A DNA stretch of 64,000 nt from Butyriboletus loyo (taxonomy: Eukaryota; Basidiomycota; Agaricomycetes; Boletales; Boletaceae), in the NCBI GenBank assembly GCA_038093515.1, contig JBBPSI010000004.1, forward strand, positions 1-64,000, given 5' to 3'. The stretch's first letter is position 1; each line of letters opens with the position of its first letter. Below the pieces are notes generated by a model. It did no database searches. It was not told the DNA's origin and saw only the letters and a list, made by a program, of their open reading frames with translations. A program made the position numbers and the translations under genes. Shown here in pieces: positions 44,047 through 56,960 of the stretch.

Positions 44047-44413
44047 GATACATATATGTAACCTTTCTTTTCCTTCTTTCTTTCTTTACATGGGTTCTCA
44101 TTCCTTGACGTAGTCCCATCTTTTTGTCGCGGAGGAACAATGTAACTTAATCTTTGGGGGGACTCAAGTGCGCGCAGCAATACCAAAGCTTTTCAAATCT
44201 TTATGATATATTTCTGCTTTGTGTTTACCTTGAACGCACCATCGACTAGACGGGATATTGCAGATGAAGCACATGTCAAGGAGAGGTGAGGGGGGTTACA
44301 AAAGGGAATGTCTCAAGAGTCGACAATGGCGCAGATGCCGATCGAGAAGGGGGTGCAAAGAAAAGGAACAAATGAGGCTACTAATGGGATGTTGCTACAC
44401 TGATTAGGTAGAG
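44047..44413. other. Convergent intergenic region
   Basis: The 3' regions of NEO1 (+) and NST1 (-) meet here. Pyrimidine-rich sequence follows the NEO1 stop. No gene is seen. Confidence 0.4.
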
Positions 44414-47400
44414 TCAGTTGCCAGTGTGAGGCGGTGGAGAGCGATTGATGGGATTAACGAATGCGTTGGGAAAAAAGCCAGCGGGAGATTGCCAGGACGG
44501 TTCTGGACTGATGCTCCCCCACAACGAGCCACCGATCGGGGGTGGCCGTGGCGACCCGAAGCCAGGTGGAGGTGCAGGAAGACCCCAGGGTGGTCGTGCT
44601 TCAACGACAGTGCGCGGGCTGGTAGTCGTGATCCAGGACTGACCGACTGCACCAGGCACCGTACGCCTCCCGGGTGGCGGGACGACTTCGTCATCATCAG
44701 CTGCGAGGGCAGAAGATCCCAAGACGCCCTTTGGACTGGGAGACCGACGAACGGGCGAACCAGACCCAGACCCCGACGCTTCACCAGTAGTGGGTCGCGC
44801 GATGGGCGCTATCGGTGCAATCGGTGCAATGCAGATCGGCCTTGCGACAGGGCCGGGACCAGGCTCTGGCAAGGACGCCTTTCTGGAAGGAGCAGCAGCG
44901 AGCAGTGTCGGGGAAGCAGCGGGATTCTGGACCGTTTTCGATGGGGGTCCTATGGGCGCGGGTTGGGGAAGCCCACGGCCGAAAGGCGAGTCAAAGGGTG
45001 AAGGTGATCCAAAGCCTCTCGGGAGAGCAGAGGGGCCTAGCGAGGGGGGCGGTCCCTGTGACATCGAAGGTCCAGGTCCAAAAACTCCAAACGGCGGAGG
45101 TGGCGCATAGGAGGGAATTGTAGTTGGTGGAAGGACCATCCCTGGAACTGGGGGGTACTGGGGGGCTACTGGCGGTGGGAAGACGCTCGGAGCAGAAGGG
45201 GCAACGGGGGTAGCAGGCTGAGATGCAGTAACCAAGGGGCGCTGAGAAGTCGTACGACTTGGAGTAGTTGCTGGGGTAGCCACGGGCTTGCTCAGTATCT
45301 TCTTGGTGGAGCCATTGGTGCTCTGCGAACGCGGAGTAGAACCCGAGGCACGAGGAGAGGTAGGTTGACGAGCACTCTTGGCTGCGGCGCGTTGCTGTTG
45401 TGCAAGACGTTCCTTCTCAGCCTTCTCCTCTCGTTCCTTGGCCAGCTTCTTCTCTCGCTCCTCCTTCTCCTGCTGCTCCCTCTTAGCAGCCTCGCGTACC
45501 GCCTTGTCAGCAGCAACCTTGGCCTCCCGTTCTTCCCTAGCTTTGCGCTCCTTCTCCTCTCTTTCGCGTCTTTCCTGCTTCGCCCTTTCCTCTCTTTCTT
45601 TGCGCCTGCGTTCCCGCTCAGCTTCCCGCTCCCTCTCCTCTGCAAGGCGTTTGCGACGGTCTTCCTCTTTGCGTTGCTTCTCCTCTTCAGCAGCCTTGCG
45701 AGCAGCCTCGCGCCTGGCCTTCTCTTCCTCCCTTTTCTTGCGCATCTCTTCCTCGTGTGCCTGTTGTTTGGCCTTTATGGCCACCTCCTCAGCTGCCTTC
45801 TCCGCAGCCTTGGCTGCTCGCTCTTCGTCCTTTGCCATTTTCTGCAGCCTGAAAATACACTTGAGTAACACGCAAAAGGCGGGGTAAAGCACACTTTACT
45901 TCTTCTTGTCCTTCTTCTTCTGGTTCTGCGTCTGCTTCTTGGCCTCCCGTTCTTTCGTGAGCTTGTCCTCGTCTTCCAGTTCACGAAGCAGCTGTTGTTG
46001 GCGTTCTTGGGCGACTTTTTCGCGATACGCTTGAAGGACGCGTTGCTCGAACATGCGGGCTGCGAAGATAGAAAACATCCGCTTGCCCTCTTCCATCTTC
46101 TGCTCCTCAGTCATAACCTTCATGTCACAAAGATCGCTGAGCTCAAGGAGTGAAAATGACCATTGAGATCTCACCTCCTCCTCGTCATCCTCATCATCCT
46201 CATCTTCTTCGTCTTCATCCTCCTCATCGCCCTCATCCTCCTCGACATCACTATCCTCCTCGACATCCGCCGCGGCTTCCTCCTCACGCTGCATTCGACG
46301 CTCGGCAAGCTGCTCCATCATCTCCAAAAACTTCTGTCCATCATTTTTCAACAGATCGTCTGCGACAGTCAAGATATTGTTAGGGCCTGGAGAGAGATGA
46401 GAAGAAAGTTGAAGCGCAGAGAAGGGGTGACGTGCCTGTTACAGTGAGGCTACTGCCCAAATTAAATAGCCCATCTCGACCGCTCGCCTTTGTACCGTTC
46501 ACCGGCCTACGCCCGCGCGAACCGACGTTCCTTCGATCTCGGGGTTTCGCATCCTCTTCTTCCTCCTCTGCACCTTCCTCCTCTTCCTCTTCCTCTTCTT
46601 CCTCCTCTTCTTCATCGTACTCTTCCTCTTCCTCATAATCATCCTCGTCTGCCTCGTCATCATCAAACTCACTCTCGTGTTTGGGAGGTTTGCGGCCGTT
46701 GGTGAGAGCGGGTGTTCTATTTGGCCGTGGAGGATGGTGTGTGGATTTAGTATGAGGATGTCCAATAACGGTACCGTTCTTATCGAGCTCGACACTGCCA
46801 GGAAAAGGCCCAGGCCCAGGTGGAGGTGGTATGGTGCCGCCGGAATTGACATAGCGCTGCTGATAGTTCGCGTACTGTTCTAGCTCCTCGTAATAAGCAT
46901 CGTACAGTACCTCAAGTTCTTCTTCGATTGCATGTCTGAGTGTCCATTGATCAAGCGCCATGAGGAAGCGAGGGACACAGTTGCAGGATTTTTTGCCAAT
47001 GCGATCGACGAATGCAGGGCAAGGAGCAAAAGGCCAAAAGTTATGATACGTCAGCCATTCGTGCGTTCCAATCATCAAGACGCGTGAAAAAGGGTACCAA
47101 CCGCTTCCGCCCACAGACAGCACAACTACAGCTGTGCTTCTGTTGTTCCTTCATCTTCTTCAGGACAGTGTCCTTCTCGATCTTGACCAAATTGCGACGC
47201 TCATCCTCTCCTAGAGCGAGCCAGAATTCCTTGATCCGTTCACGCTCTTCGGTCGTGCTCGTGCTCCAGATCTTGCTGTTATTCTGGGGGTCCTTGTTGG
47301 GGGCGGTGGCGACCGGTGGACGAGATTTATGAGGGACAGATGCGTTCGACGATGGGGGGGACGGATGATGGTGTGCATGATTATGTGAATAAGGATGGGC

Positions 47401-48968
47401 GGTTATCGGAGCCTTTGATGCGGCTCGTGCAGTCCTGGCAGGTTGCTGGGCATTACCGGGGACTGGCGCGGTGGCGGAATTCGTAGTGGTCGTTGGTTGT
47501 GTGTAGGCCATTGGTTGTTTTCCCTGTGCGCGCGAGCTTGGAGGAGGGTTTGCGGGCGTGGATTCTTTTGTCGGTGGACGAGCAGCGGGCATGGCGTTGA
47601 CGGTGAGAGGAGGACGGTTTGTCAAATCCACCGTCCCCGTGGGACGTCCTCTGCCCTTTTCCGGCCCCGACTCCGGTGCCGGGTTTGCCGACCGTGTCTC
47701 CGCCGCGGATGCCGAGTTCGGCACGGAAGCAGCCACCGGAGCTTCGGCCGGATTCTCAGCATTATCTTTCCTCTTTTTCCGCTTGTTTTGCTTAGCAGTG
47801 TCAGCAGCTGAAACTCGCTCAGGCGAACGCGTAGTAGTGCTAGTCTTAGTGCTAACGTCAGTGGCCGTCTGTGCTGCCGTTGCTGTGGGAGATCGCGCAG
47901 TCGTCTCTCCGTAACTCAGAACAACGTGCGCGACAGCATCGGGATTCGAAGGTTGTGATCCAGTCGCAGGGCGCGCAGGGTGAGGCTGCAAGTCAATCTC
48001 GTCTTCCAGGTCTTCGTCCCCAAAGCCGCCGTCTACCTCATCTTCGCTGTAATAGTCCTCCTCCGCAAACTCGTGCTCCCCACTTTCATATTCATTGAGA
48101 AGCACGACGTTTGTCTGTGGTAAAGGACCACGAGGAGGCAGGCCAGGTGCAAGCGGCACTGCGCCCAGTGCTGCGGCTGCAGCTTGCTCTACAGATAGTG
48201 TGAAGGCGGGATCCGAAAATATGGATGGATCAAAAGGTAGCGGTGGGTATGCGCCTGGGGGATACCCCGGAATGCCCTTTGTGGCCATCGTCGCTGTCGC
48301 CGTCGCAGTACCGTTTTTGAGGTACGTATCTGACTGTACCATCTGCTGGGCAATATTATACATAGTTTGTGCCTTGGAGACTCTCGTCAGGAAACGGTAC
48401 GCAACAAAGTCGCAATCGCACTCACGAAATTTTTGATATGGGGCGGAAAAGACGACCAATATTCATCGTCTGCCAACGCTGGACCATTGACTCCGTTCGA
48501 CTTGGGCAACGGAAGCTGAGAGCTGGGCTGCGTCGCCTTCATCCCAGTTCGACCATTTGATTGACCCTCGATATTGCGCCAATTCAAGTCATTTGGAGTG
48601 GTAGTCAGAATTTCACCGTGCAGCTGTGTAGTCCCTCCACCACCGGGACAAGCGATTGTAGTAGCAGACGTCGCGACGTAGCCGGTGGTGGTGATATGGA
48701 CGGACTCGAGCTGTGGAGAGAGGCCGCTCAAGGGCGGCAGTGGCATGTCGGATTCCTCAAGGCTCGGCACATCATTGCAAAGGTCACCGTCCAGGGGTGC
48801 AGTATTCTGAGGTTCCTTTCCCTTTCCCTTCTTTCTGTGCTTCTTCCCATTAGCAGCGGGTGGATTCGCTGGCCGGACGGAGACAGTAGGTGCTGGTGAG
48901 CGTAAGTTTGGAGTGGAAGACGGAACAACCGCAGGCTGTTTAGCCTTTTGCGACTTTCCAAAAGCCAT
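44414..48968 (-). CDS. NST1: Stress response protein NST1
   Basis: A large, mostly disordered cytosolic protein linked in yeast to salt tolerance and P-bodies. ATG at 48968 gives [20 protein letters not shown]; the codon three earlier is TTG, not a start. An early exon has [15 protein letters not shown], then [20 protein letters not shown]. The central Ser/Pro/Thr-rich exon ends in [20 protein letters not shown] and [10 protein letters not shown], the conserved NST1 block with its Cys pairs. After an intron comes [20 protein letters not shown]. Long Glu/Asp tracts follow at about 46550-46660 and 46180-46270. Then [18 protein letters not shown] and [20 protein letters not shown]. The last exons encode a long Lys/Arg/Glu single alpha-helix or coiled coil and a Pro/Gly-rich tail ending at 44414. 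Length of well over 1,200 residues fits the family. Many antisense frames here are low-complexity shadows. Confidence 0.9.
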
Positions 48969-50703
48969 TCTATGCAATTGCGGGTCAGGTCAACATGTAC
49001 ATGCTGCAAAGTGCCGAGTCGTGCTCACAAGAGGTTTGTCAGCTACCCAAAGGGCGCGAAGCGAAGTGTGAGGATGATTGGCCGTGAAGAGATGGGGAAC
49101 GAGAGAAGAGATAGACACGATCTTGGATGGCGTGTTGTGCGATTATCAGGGCGATGGGAGGACGCACCAACAAGGACGTTCACAAGACAGCGGTCGAGTG
49201 TCGCCCTGATTGCTTTAACACGCCCAAATTCGTCCTATCGGCAAGCGCCGTCGCACGTGACACTGACAGATTCGGACAACGGAACGACCCCCGACGGATC
49301 ACCAACGCCGATAATAGTCGGTCAGACTGCAGTCGAAATAATGCACAGATCCTTTTATTTTCCGAGTTGATTTACAGGGATCTCGTACCTGTAATTCATA
49401 GCTTTTTCTATGTGATTTCAACAAACCCTAACCCGAAGTGGCATTGACAGAAAAGGCAATTTCATCCTACGAAATGTATACCATTGGAAAGGGCTTCACG
49501 AAGCTGCCACATTTGTAGCTTTGTTTGAGGCAAAGAGTACTGGCAATATATATGAATCAAACCCAGTGGTCAGTTTTGTTAGAGCTTCCCACAGACCTAT
49601 AGGTGGACTCTGAATATAGGTGCCTTGGTTCCGAACGTAACTATTCACTTTCATTCCAATGGAAAGATGCCCTCGCGGCGTGACAAAACTTCCCAGACAA
49701 ACAGTCGTGTGTTTCTCTCGACACGTTCTTCTTTCGCCGTTAGATCATTCCATTGATCGCAAAGTACATTAGTTCATGTTCCTAGTGTTTGTGTACGATA
49801 TTCGTATTTGACTCGTATGTAAACAAGATCGCTGCCTGTGCCGAAAAAGTCCAGCCTTTAGTAGATCTGGTTTACCATGTATTAGGGTATCGTCACCAAA
49901 CTATCCCTCTGCGATTCTCGTCGCTCTCTAGACCGTAATTCCCAACAAGATTATTTCCTGAAAACGTGACAATCTCCTCACTAGAGAGCCGTTGCACAAC
50001 AATCGTGAAAGGAGACCAACACTGTGGACCACCGACAGTCTGTGACACGTCGATCATCCGGCCGCGCAGGTGTTTCCCCTCTAAAAATCGCAGCAACGAT
50101 CTGCACGTCGCGGGAATATAATGCCAGACAGAATCTGCTCAGCATCGCGTGCGTTTGACATGGGCACGAAAACCCAAAGTGATGTGGTACAGGCAAACGC
50201 CACAAACCTGCAACATGGTGCCACCAAGTGGCGCTTCTTTCCCTTGTTGGTCCGGTATGCGGCGTTTCCCATTCTTGTGGTCCACAAGATTGAGCAGCTC
50301 GGGGGCTGCCTATCGTAATGTCCCTCTCGGGTTTTCGGTGGAGGATGTGGCGAATGTCGACCCTCCTATTTCATCCAACACCGTCGAGAGACCAAAGTCG
50401 GGAGAAGTAAGGATAGAATGGTGCTCAAATGGCGGCCACAGGCTGCTGACTGGGGTGACGATTTCTGTCATGCGACGATCCCAAAGTTACCTGATCATCG
50501 TCTTCGTCATAGAGTGGAACTTCAATGCAGTGACCGACGCAGATTATGAATTGGGAATATTTCCTCACGCTCTTCGGAGTCTGCGTCGGCTTCTTCGCCA
50601 TAGGGAGACACCTCTCTACATGAGGTGGTAAAGTGACTAGAGGCCAAGACATCTTGTCTTGCTGGAGTCTTCTGTTTCACCGAGAGAGAGAAAGGTGAGC
50701 CAA
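48969..50703. other. Long intergenic stretch; NST1 promoter
   Basis: No gene could be supported. Minus frames at 50081-50287 and 50425-50652 and a plus frame at 50149-50631 overlap each other and share no recognised motif. They could include downstream exons of the ORF at 50704-51231. An AAACCCTAACCC telobox-like motif sits at 49425-49436. Confidence 0.3.
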
Positions 50704-51231
50704 CTACTCTTGACGAATTATCCAACGTGTGAGGCCGTCGAGCGACCACCGGAGCGGTGGGTAGTTTAAGTAGACGAGGCTGGTTCCCCTGATCCGGCGC
50801 ATTTTAGTCAGTGCTTGTGTCTTGCTCGATCGCAACACGTTCATCGAGGAAGTTGACGGACTTGGGCAAGAGAAGGACAGTTCCAGGGCTGGTGTGCAAG
50901 GTAGGTTGGACAACCGGGTACTGTGTCCATCCCTGTCTTCTAGTCGAGAGTCGCTCCTCAACCACATAGTATCCGTTTCATCAACCTCCTGTATTCTCTT
51001 GCCCAGAACACCGAGCAACTTCGTGCGTGCAGCCAACCTCTCTCCAACCGAGACGTTGTGAACACGCCTGTGTTTCACGATCGGGAACTTGGGCGACATA
51101 GGAGATGAAGCGACTCCAGAACTTGGAGGGAATACATGACCGCCAACACGTATATGACGAGACTGCATGTGCAGCGATGCTGATTGCTTCGAGCCATCTT
51201 CCATCGTTGATTTAAGAAAGGGAAACTGCAT
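50704..51231 (-). CDS. Uncharacterised protein (175 residues)
   Basis: An uninterrupted frame runs from ATG 51231 to stop 50704. The codon used for a longer frame upstream is TTG, so 51231 is the first ATG. The protein is basic and Ser-rich at first (MQFPFLKSTMEDGSKQSASL). A likely helical middle reads VSVGERLAARTKLLGVLGKR, then IQEVDETDTMW, which looks like genuine coding sequence. The C-terminus is rich in aromatic and basic residues (RWSLDGLTRWIIRQE). No domain, signal peptide or membrane helix is recognised. It lies just downstream of ISA2, transcribed the same way. Splicing to frames further downstream (50650-50080) cannot be excluded. It might also be a chance frame. Confidence 0.4.
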   Translation of the reverse strand: MQFPFLKSTMEDGSKQSASLHMQSRHIRVGGHVFPPSSGVASSPMSPKFPIVKHRRVHNVSVGERLAARTKLLGVLGKRIQEVDETDTMWLRSDSRLEDRDGHSTRLSNLPCTPALELSFSCPSPSTSSMNVLRSSKTQALTKMRRIRGTSLVYLNYPPLRWSLDGLTRWIIRQE

Positions 51232-51456
51232 GCCTGAGTTTTGCAACCGCGTCGATTCCTCTTGCAGCGAGTGAAGTGTGGGCGTGGTTCATGATGAAGG
51301 GAAGGACACCTCGGGCACGTTTCCACTCGAGCATTATAACGTGCGTTGTATGAAATTACCAAAAAGGAAATAACCAATCGCTGTACTTGAAAGGTTGTGA
51401 AGTCCTGGAGGTCACCGACCTAGTATTAACATAGACATACAAGTGGGAGGGGCGAA

Positions 51457-52183
51457 TTATTCCTTCAGCTCCCAGCTGACACCGCAGCCGCAACCGCCTT
51501 TCGCCTGTGGGTTTCCAGTGATGCGGAATGAGCTCCCGATGAGCTCGGTCGCATAATCGATCGTTGCGCCATTGATCATGGGGAGGGTTACAGCATCGAC
51601 GTAAAGGTTCGAGGGACGGATGTCAGGATGGGTGAGATGACTAGGGAAGGGGAAAGAGAGGAAGATAAGCACGAACGGGCGGAGACATGGAAAGGACGCA
51701 CTAGTCTTCCGGCGAGCGGGTGGTGGCAAGTTTGAGTTTGTATTGGTAGCCGTGACATCCGCCTGACTCGATAGAGACGTGCAAAGCAACGTTGGGGTTG
51801 GCTTCGCGGGTCGCGATGCGCTGGAGTTGCTGTTAGGGTGTGGTCAGTGTTGTGTCGTCACTGGAGGGGTTCGCACGCACCTCGGCGGCGCGGGTGGTGA
51901 GGAGGACGCGAATGTGATCCGCGGGGATGAGCTCGGCGTCGAGTTCGTGTGCGTCTAGATCTGCAGGCGTTGGGGATGTGAGGAGGACACTATGAGCCTT
52001 GGGTATGTCGGATGTTTGTGTTTGGACGGTCGACAGGGGGCGTGTATGTACAGCAGGGCGAGGCCATGTCCTGAGAGCGGCAGTGTGTGCCAAGAATGGG
52101 TCCGAGCTGGACGTATGGAGGTAGGCCCGGGTTATCTGTCTCCAGCATGTTCGCGAGCGTCGCAGGGCAACGAGGCCGTTCAT
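51457..52183 (-). CDS. ISA2: Mitochondrial iron-sulfur cluster assembly protein ISA2
   Basis: An A-type Fe-S carrier (HesB/IscA family) that acts in the mitochondrial matrix in making [4Fe-4S] clusters for aconitase-like and radical-SAM enzymes. ATG at 52183 begins MNGLVALRRSRTCWRQITRA, an Arg-rich presequence; an earlier non-ATG extension was not used. A Pro/Thr/Ser linker leads to LTTRAAEVRA and, after a short intron, LQRIATREANPNVALHVSIE. SGGCHGYQYKL carries the first cluster Cys. After another intron come YVDAVTLPMINGATIDYATE and SFRITGNPQAKGGCGCGVSW, with the C-terminal Cys pair. Stop is at 51457. The three Cys expected in A-type proteins are all present. ISA2 rather than ISA1 is inferred from the long N-terminus and the insertion before the final strand. 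Confidence 0.88.
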
Positions 52184-52455
52184 TCTCTCCTTCCAGCTAT
52201 TTGGTGAGGAGAGGGAACGCTGACATAACAATACTAACCCTAACCCAATTCGACTTCTATTTCAATCTCCGACTGAACTTTCCGGCTGTTCAACGTTCTG
52301 TAGAGTTCAACTTATGAAACCAGAGTTTCAGTAAGACCACGTGATTGGTCAACGAATCAACTCATCCTCGCAAGATACGTCCACCACTAGCGCAAAGAAT
52401 ATGTATCTCCACAAGGAACCATGACTAAAAACCATACAAGCAAGAGGAAAAAACA

Positions 52456-55400
52456 TTACGAGACCAAGAGTTGTTTCGATACCAAAATCCGATTAGCCAG
52501 CCTCGTCAAGTTCGCATCCGCCACGATCACCTCGGGAACATACTCCACGTTGAACGCTTGTTCAATCACAGTGCAAATACGTTTCGCCTGGCGTTCGGAC
52601 CAGAAACTAAAGTCGTCCGGATCCCGTGGATCACTAGAAGGATCACTCTCGTCAGCATCCGCGCTCGGTTCGCGCATACCCCCGCAAGACAAGGGAATTA
52701 AATATGCATCGTCGTCCAAGCACAGGGGAATGATGTCAGTGAGACATTTCCTGATGGACGTAAAATCAAGGGATGTCGGCTTGTTGACTTCGTCGTAGTC
52801 ATCGATTTAGTTCAACCCACGGATAGCAATTATTAACGGTCGGGGCTCACCGTAGATTTCCAGGGGTCCATCGATTCCGAGGACATTGTGCTTGCCATCA
52901 TGGTGATACCGAGCCTGATGCAGGAACACACAAGTGTCAATCGCTTGGCTAAACCCAACTGCCTAATGAGAAACATACCTCATATCGCCCGGTTGTCCAT
53001 GGAAGGGTCGAACCCTGGAAGACAACGGTACCACTTTGCCCTTCTGGGCTCCTCGAAGACAAATTGGCGCTATCGAGAGGCACATCGCTGTCCCATTCCT
53101 CATTGTGAACAGGAACCCACAGTCCGAATGATGATATCTTCGTAATCAACGTCGACTTGTTCGCACCAACCTATTCAATACTACTTTCAATCAACTGCGT
53201 TAAGCAAAGATGAAACGCCGCACCCTGTAGATGCCGATCCAATCACGCCAGGCGTGGCGCTGGGGAACTTCCCACTTCACATGAATAGGCTCACCAAGGT
53301 GAAATCGCATATCGCCGGATTTACTGGGAGAAATCGAGACGTTGTATTTGGCGGTATCATAAGAAGACAAGTCATTCGCAACACGTCTAAGAGAACCAGA
53401 GCGGGGAAAACCAGACCATCAACATCAAGAACAGAAAATAGAGAGTGGGGGCTCACGTTATGACCAGGCGTTCACGCGATTGTTGCAGAAGCACTTTGGT
53501 CTCTTGCATAACTTCCGATATCCTTGGTTTGGCTATGCGAGTTATCAGCTCGAATGCCACCGAGGAAATCATTCTCTTCGACCCACACTTTGCCAAGAAT
53601 TCCTCCACAACATCCGCAGTTTCCTCAAACACTTTGTCAAAAGTCCCTTTGACTTCCTTTGCAACTCTCCTGATCTCTGGTGCATGACGCCCAGCGCGAG
53701 ACTCCAGAAGTCGCGCATTTTTGCTCGCGACCGTCTTGATGACCTTGACAAAACCTGCCTCCTTGCGTAAACTGTCTCCGTACAATTTCCGCATGTGAGG
53801 ACTATCGTTATCATCAGCATAGCATCAACCATTGATAGATGAACAAGAATCAGCGGGACTCACGTCTCAACGTTGTGCAAAAACCACCAATGTGCCAAGA
53901 ATCTCAGGACCGCAAGGAGGCCAACAAGTTTACTGCCGCTGATAAGGGCGAGTCCGAAAAACGATGCACCGCTCATAAGTTCAGGGTTGTCGAGATAGCT
54001 TTGGACGCTTCGTTTGACAAGGCTTCAAACCACAAATCTAAGAAATAGCTCACCGGAAGATACCAGTGTATTCCAAATGTGCAGGAAAGTCTTCTGCAAA
54101 GAAATCTCCGTAGAACCATCCTGAACATATCAAATGAGCGAACGTTTTCTGATAGAACTGAAATGCATACCAAAGACACCGAGAACTTCATACGACTCCA
54201 TGGCCGCCCATATGTTAAGGCCAATGAGTAACTTTGAGGAGTGAATAAAACATACATCACGAGTAAAACGGGAAGGCGTACCACCCCCAATGTATGGCAC
54301 AAAAGATCGTCTCCTTCCGACCACGATTTCGGTAATTCATAGGTCTTCACGGCAAGGCCAACAAGGGAAACTGCAAGAATATAAGCGGGCAAGAAAAAGT
54401 ACAGAGTAGGGAAGATGAATACTATAAGTCATGCACAAACTCATGTTACACAACGACTTCCAATTCGTGAACGCCTCCTGCACCGCACTGTCGCCATTAT
54501 CGTTGACAGGAAAGGGATAGTTCTTGAGGAAGTGGCGAACAAGGAACTTGGACCGGCTTTGTGCCTGCAGGAGAAGACCCAGGCCGAAACTGTGGAAGAT
54601 GCACCAAGCAGATGCGTGAGCGAAATGCAACGCCAGAGTCGCGCGATGCGACATGATTGGAAGACAGGAAGCGACCACTATGTAGAATATCAGCAGCACC
54701 AACATCGCATCAGAAGACCTAATGCGTAAAGAATTCGGTTGAGCGAATTCTTTGGACAAGTTCCCCTATGAGCACCGTACCGTAGCAAATCGATGTTATG
54801 AAGCCCGACAGCGTCACGTCTGAAGTACTTGTGATGCAGATCATGCATTGACACTGGCTGTTGTTGTACAGCAGTTCTCTTGAGCGACTCGTTGCGCATG
54901 CGTGGAGTATGGTGATTCTTGCTCGGTTTCCGGGTTGGTATTGGCGTTTCGACTTCGGTTTCGATGTCGGTTTCAGAAGCAGTTTCAGCTTCAGTTGCAG
55001 ATGGAGTCGAAAGTACGTCCGTGGGGGCTTGGCGGGAGGTTGCTAGTGTTGCAACGTCCTGCTTGCGGGTCGACGCTAGTGGTTTACGTACAGCAATCGG
55101 TTGACGTTTCCCATACATTCGTTCAATATCTAACGGCACGTCAATGGTCGATGTCAAGGGAAGTGTAGCAAGACGTACGCGGATTCTCGAAGAACACCAA
55201 GAAAGCAAACTGAGAAGCGTGGGCGGCCAGACTGGCAAATAACACAGGATAGCTGCCAACAATCAACGATAGACCATAGTAGCCCGCATAGCCTGCAAAG
55301 CACCCAACATTCGAGCATCTCAGAAGGAAACGTGTAGAACGACCTACCAACAGAGTACATCGGGTGCGGAGCAAGTTCGAACACTCCATCAAAGACCAAG

Positions 55401-56389
55401 TTGCCGCGCTGGAAGAAGGCATCACCCCAGTACCAGCCGTAATCTTTCACGACACCATGTGCTTCCGTCTTGACCCAGAGATTGAACGCGATCAGTGCGA
55501 TACCGCCAACCCAGCTAATCTAGGTGTCAACATCCAAGGTAATTGCTCCGAAACAAGTACTCGCCGCATGACGTGAACAGTGAACGAAAGTCCCACAGGA
55601 ACTCGGAACCAAGAAAAAGCAAACATGCAGTACGCAAGGAAATCACTACACACGAGCTTGAGTATCAGCACAACCACACAAGCAACACCGTCGACGCACT
55701 TCAAGAGAATGACATCGACCAACTGTCTGAACAAGAGCCAAGTGTTGTATTCCAACGGGAGCTCCTGGAAGAGACGGAACAGATCAGCACGCGATCAAGC
55801 CCACATCGATAGACCCACATCGAACGAGTAATCTTTGCCCATCTTGCCGGCCAGTTGTGCACGAATCCAGTTTCTCGCAGCAGGCCTACGATCCTGATCC
55901 AGCCATCCCAATCGCTGGATTTCTCGAACGATCCACTTCTTCTTGCTCTGTTTGGTAAGAATCCAACCGAGACCAGCATCGTACGCAGCCCGCCAAAACG
56001 CAAAATAGACTAGGAAGAATATTTTTGACGCGGACCGGGGCAAGAGATAAAATAGGACGAGCTGGAAACCCAAGAGAGATAGATTGAGAATGTCCAGATG
56101 ACTTTTTGGGTAGGCAGGGTGAAACAGCGCGGAAAGGACATCGTGGGTAGTAGGCACGCGAAAGACTATTGGAAGACATATTTAGAGTGCTTGTAGAAGC
56201 AGCGTCATCAGAGCGCCACGTACCTTCACCACTGGGGGTCTTACCCCACACGACCTCTTCGGGCGGGGCGTTCAGACGGGGTTTCTCGTCTCGGTCATCA
56301 ACGACATGGACTTCGTCGACGTGGTCGGATGCTTTCGCTGAATCTGAGAGTCTCCTCTGACGCAATCCCTGTGGACTCCCCAACGCCAT
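52456..56389 (-). CDS. CHO2: Phosphatidylethanolamine N-methyltransferase
   Basis: CHO2 transfers a methyl group from SAM to phosphatidylethanolamine in the ER, the first step of phosphatidylcholine synthesis. ATG at 56389 begins [20 protein letters not shown]; the codon 18 bases upstream is GTG. After a charged N-terminus, [20 protein letters not shown] and many hydrophobic exons follow. Key stretches: [100 protein letters not shown] (methyltransferase motif) and [12 protein letters not shown] disordered insert (about 54860-55110) precedes [20 protein letters not shown] and a second half with more helices. The C-terminal soluble domain has [35 protein letters not shown] and [20 protein letters not shown], stop 52456. 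About a dozen short introns. The layout of two membrane halves plus a C-terminal domain is that of fungal Cho2. Confidence 0.9.
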
Positions 56390-56960
56390 CGCTGCAAGTC
56401 GTAACACGTCGAACGGGACAGAACGGCAAATTCGAGGAAAATCGGCTCAATAAATATCGCAATATTTTACGTAAAAAATCGGAACCTACAGTGGCGGACC
56501 TCCTTCGTTTCGAACTTGACCTCTTTTTTTCTTCCAAGCATGCCTCGACTGAAAATTTACAAGTACCATTAGACGCAAGAATTTCGAGTCTGGCTCCATT
56601 TTTCGTACCCTTTTTATTCACTCTTCGTTCGACTCACCCCATCGAGCGTCGAGTTGCTAATGTCAGGGAAGAATGACGAGGCATTTTTTTCGGATGGCTT
56701 CCTTGCTCGCCGTGGAAGTTGTCCCTACGAGGTGCCTTACATTTGCCAGCTTTGCGCGTAGCTCTCGTAAATCGTTACAGACCAGCAGTATAACCCTCCA
56801 ATGATACATCAATATGTGATTATACAGGCTATGTACTATGACCACATCTACGAGACTCAGCAGGATTCGCGCGTGGATTATATGGACCTCAAACGAATTC
56901 GTAGCATTATCAGTCATGGGTCATCTCGAACTCGGTCAGTTTGGAGGGCGCATCCATGAT
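56390..56960. other. Intergenic; CHO2 promoter side
   Basis: This is the gap between OAT's 3' end and CHO2's start, both on the minus strand. The plus frame at 56329-56676 overlaps the CHO2 start and is treated as a shadow. Confidence 0.35.

Noticed and set aside
45365..45887. Long plus-strand frames opposite the C-terminal half of NST1
   Set aside because: They are Leu/Ser-rich mirror images of the Lys/Arg/Glu coiled coil on the minus strand. Low-complexity coding DNA opens several frames at once.
52236..52246. AACCCTAACCC, similar to fungal telomere repeats (also 49425-49436)
   Set aside because: Only about two units in each place, located upstream of ordinary genes inside core DNA. They are better read as telobox-like promoter motifs or chance than as a telomere.
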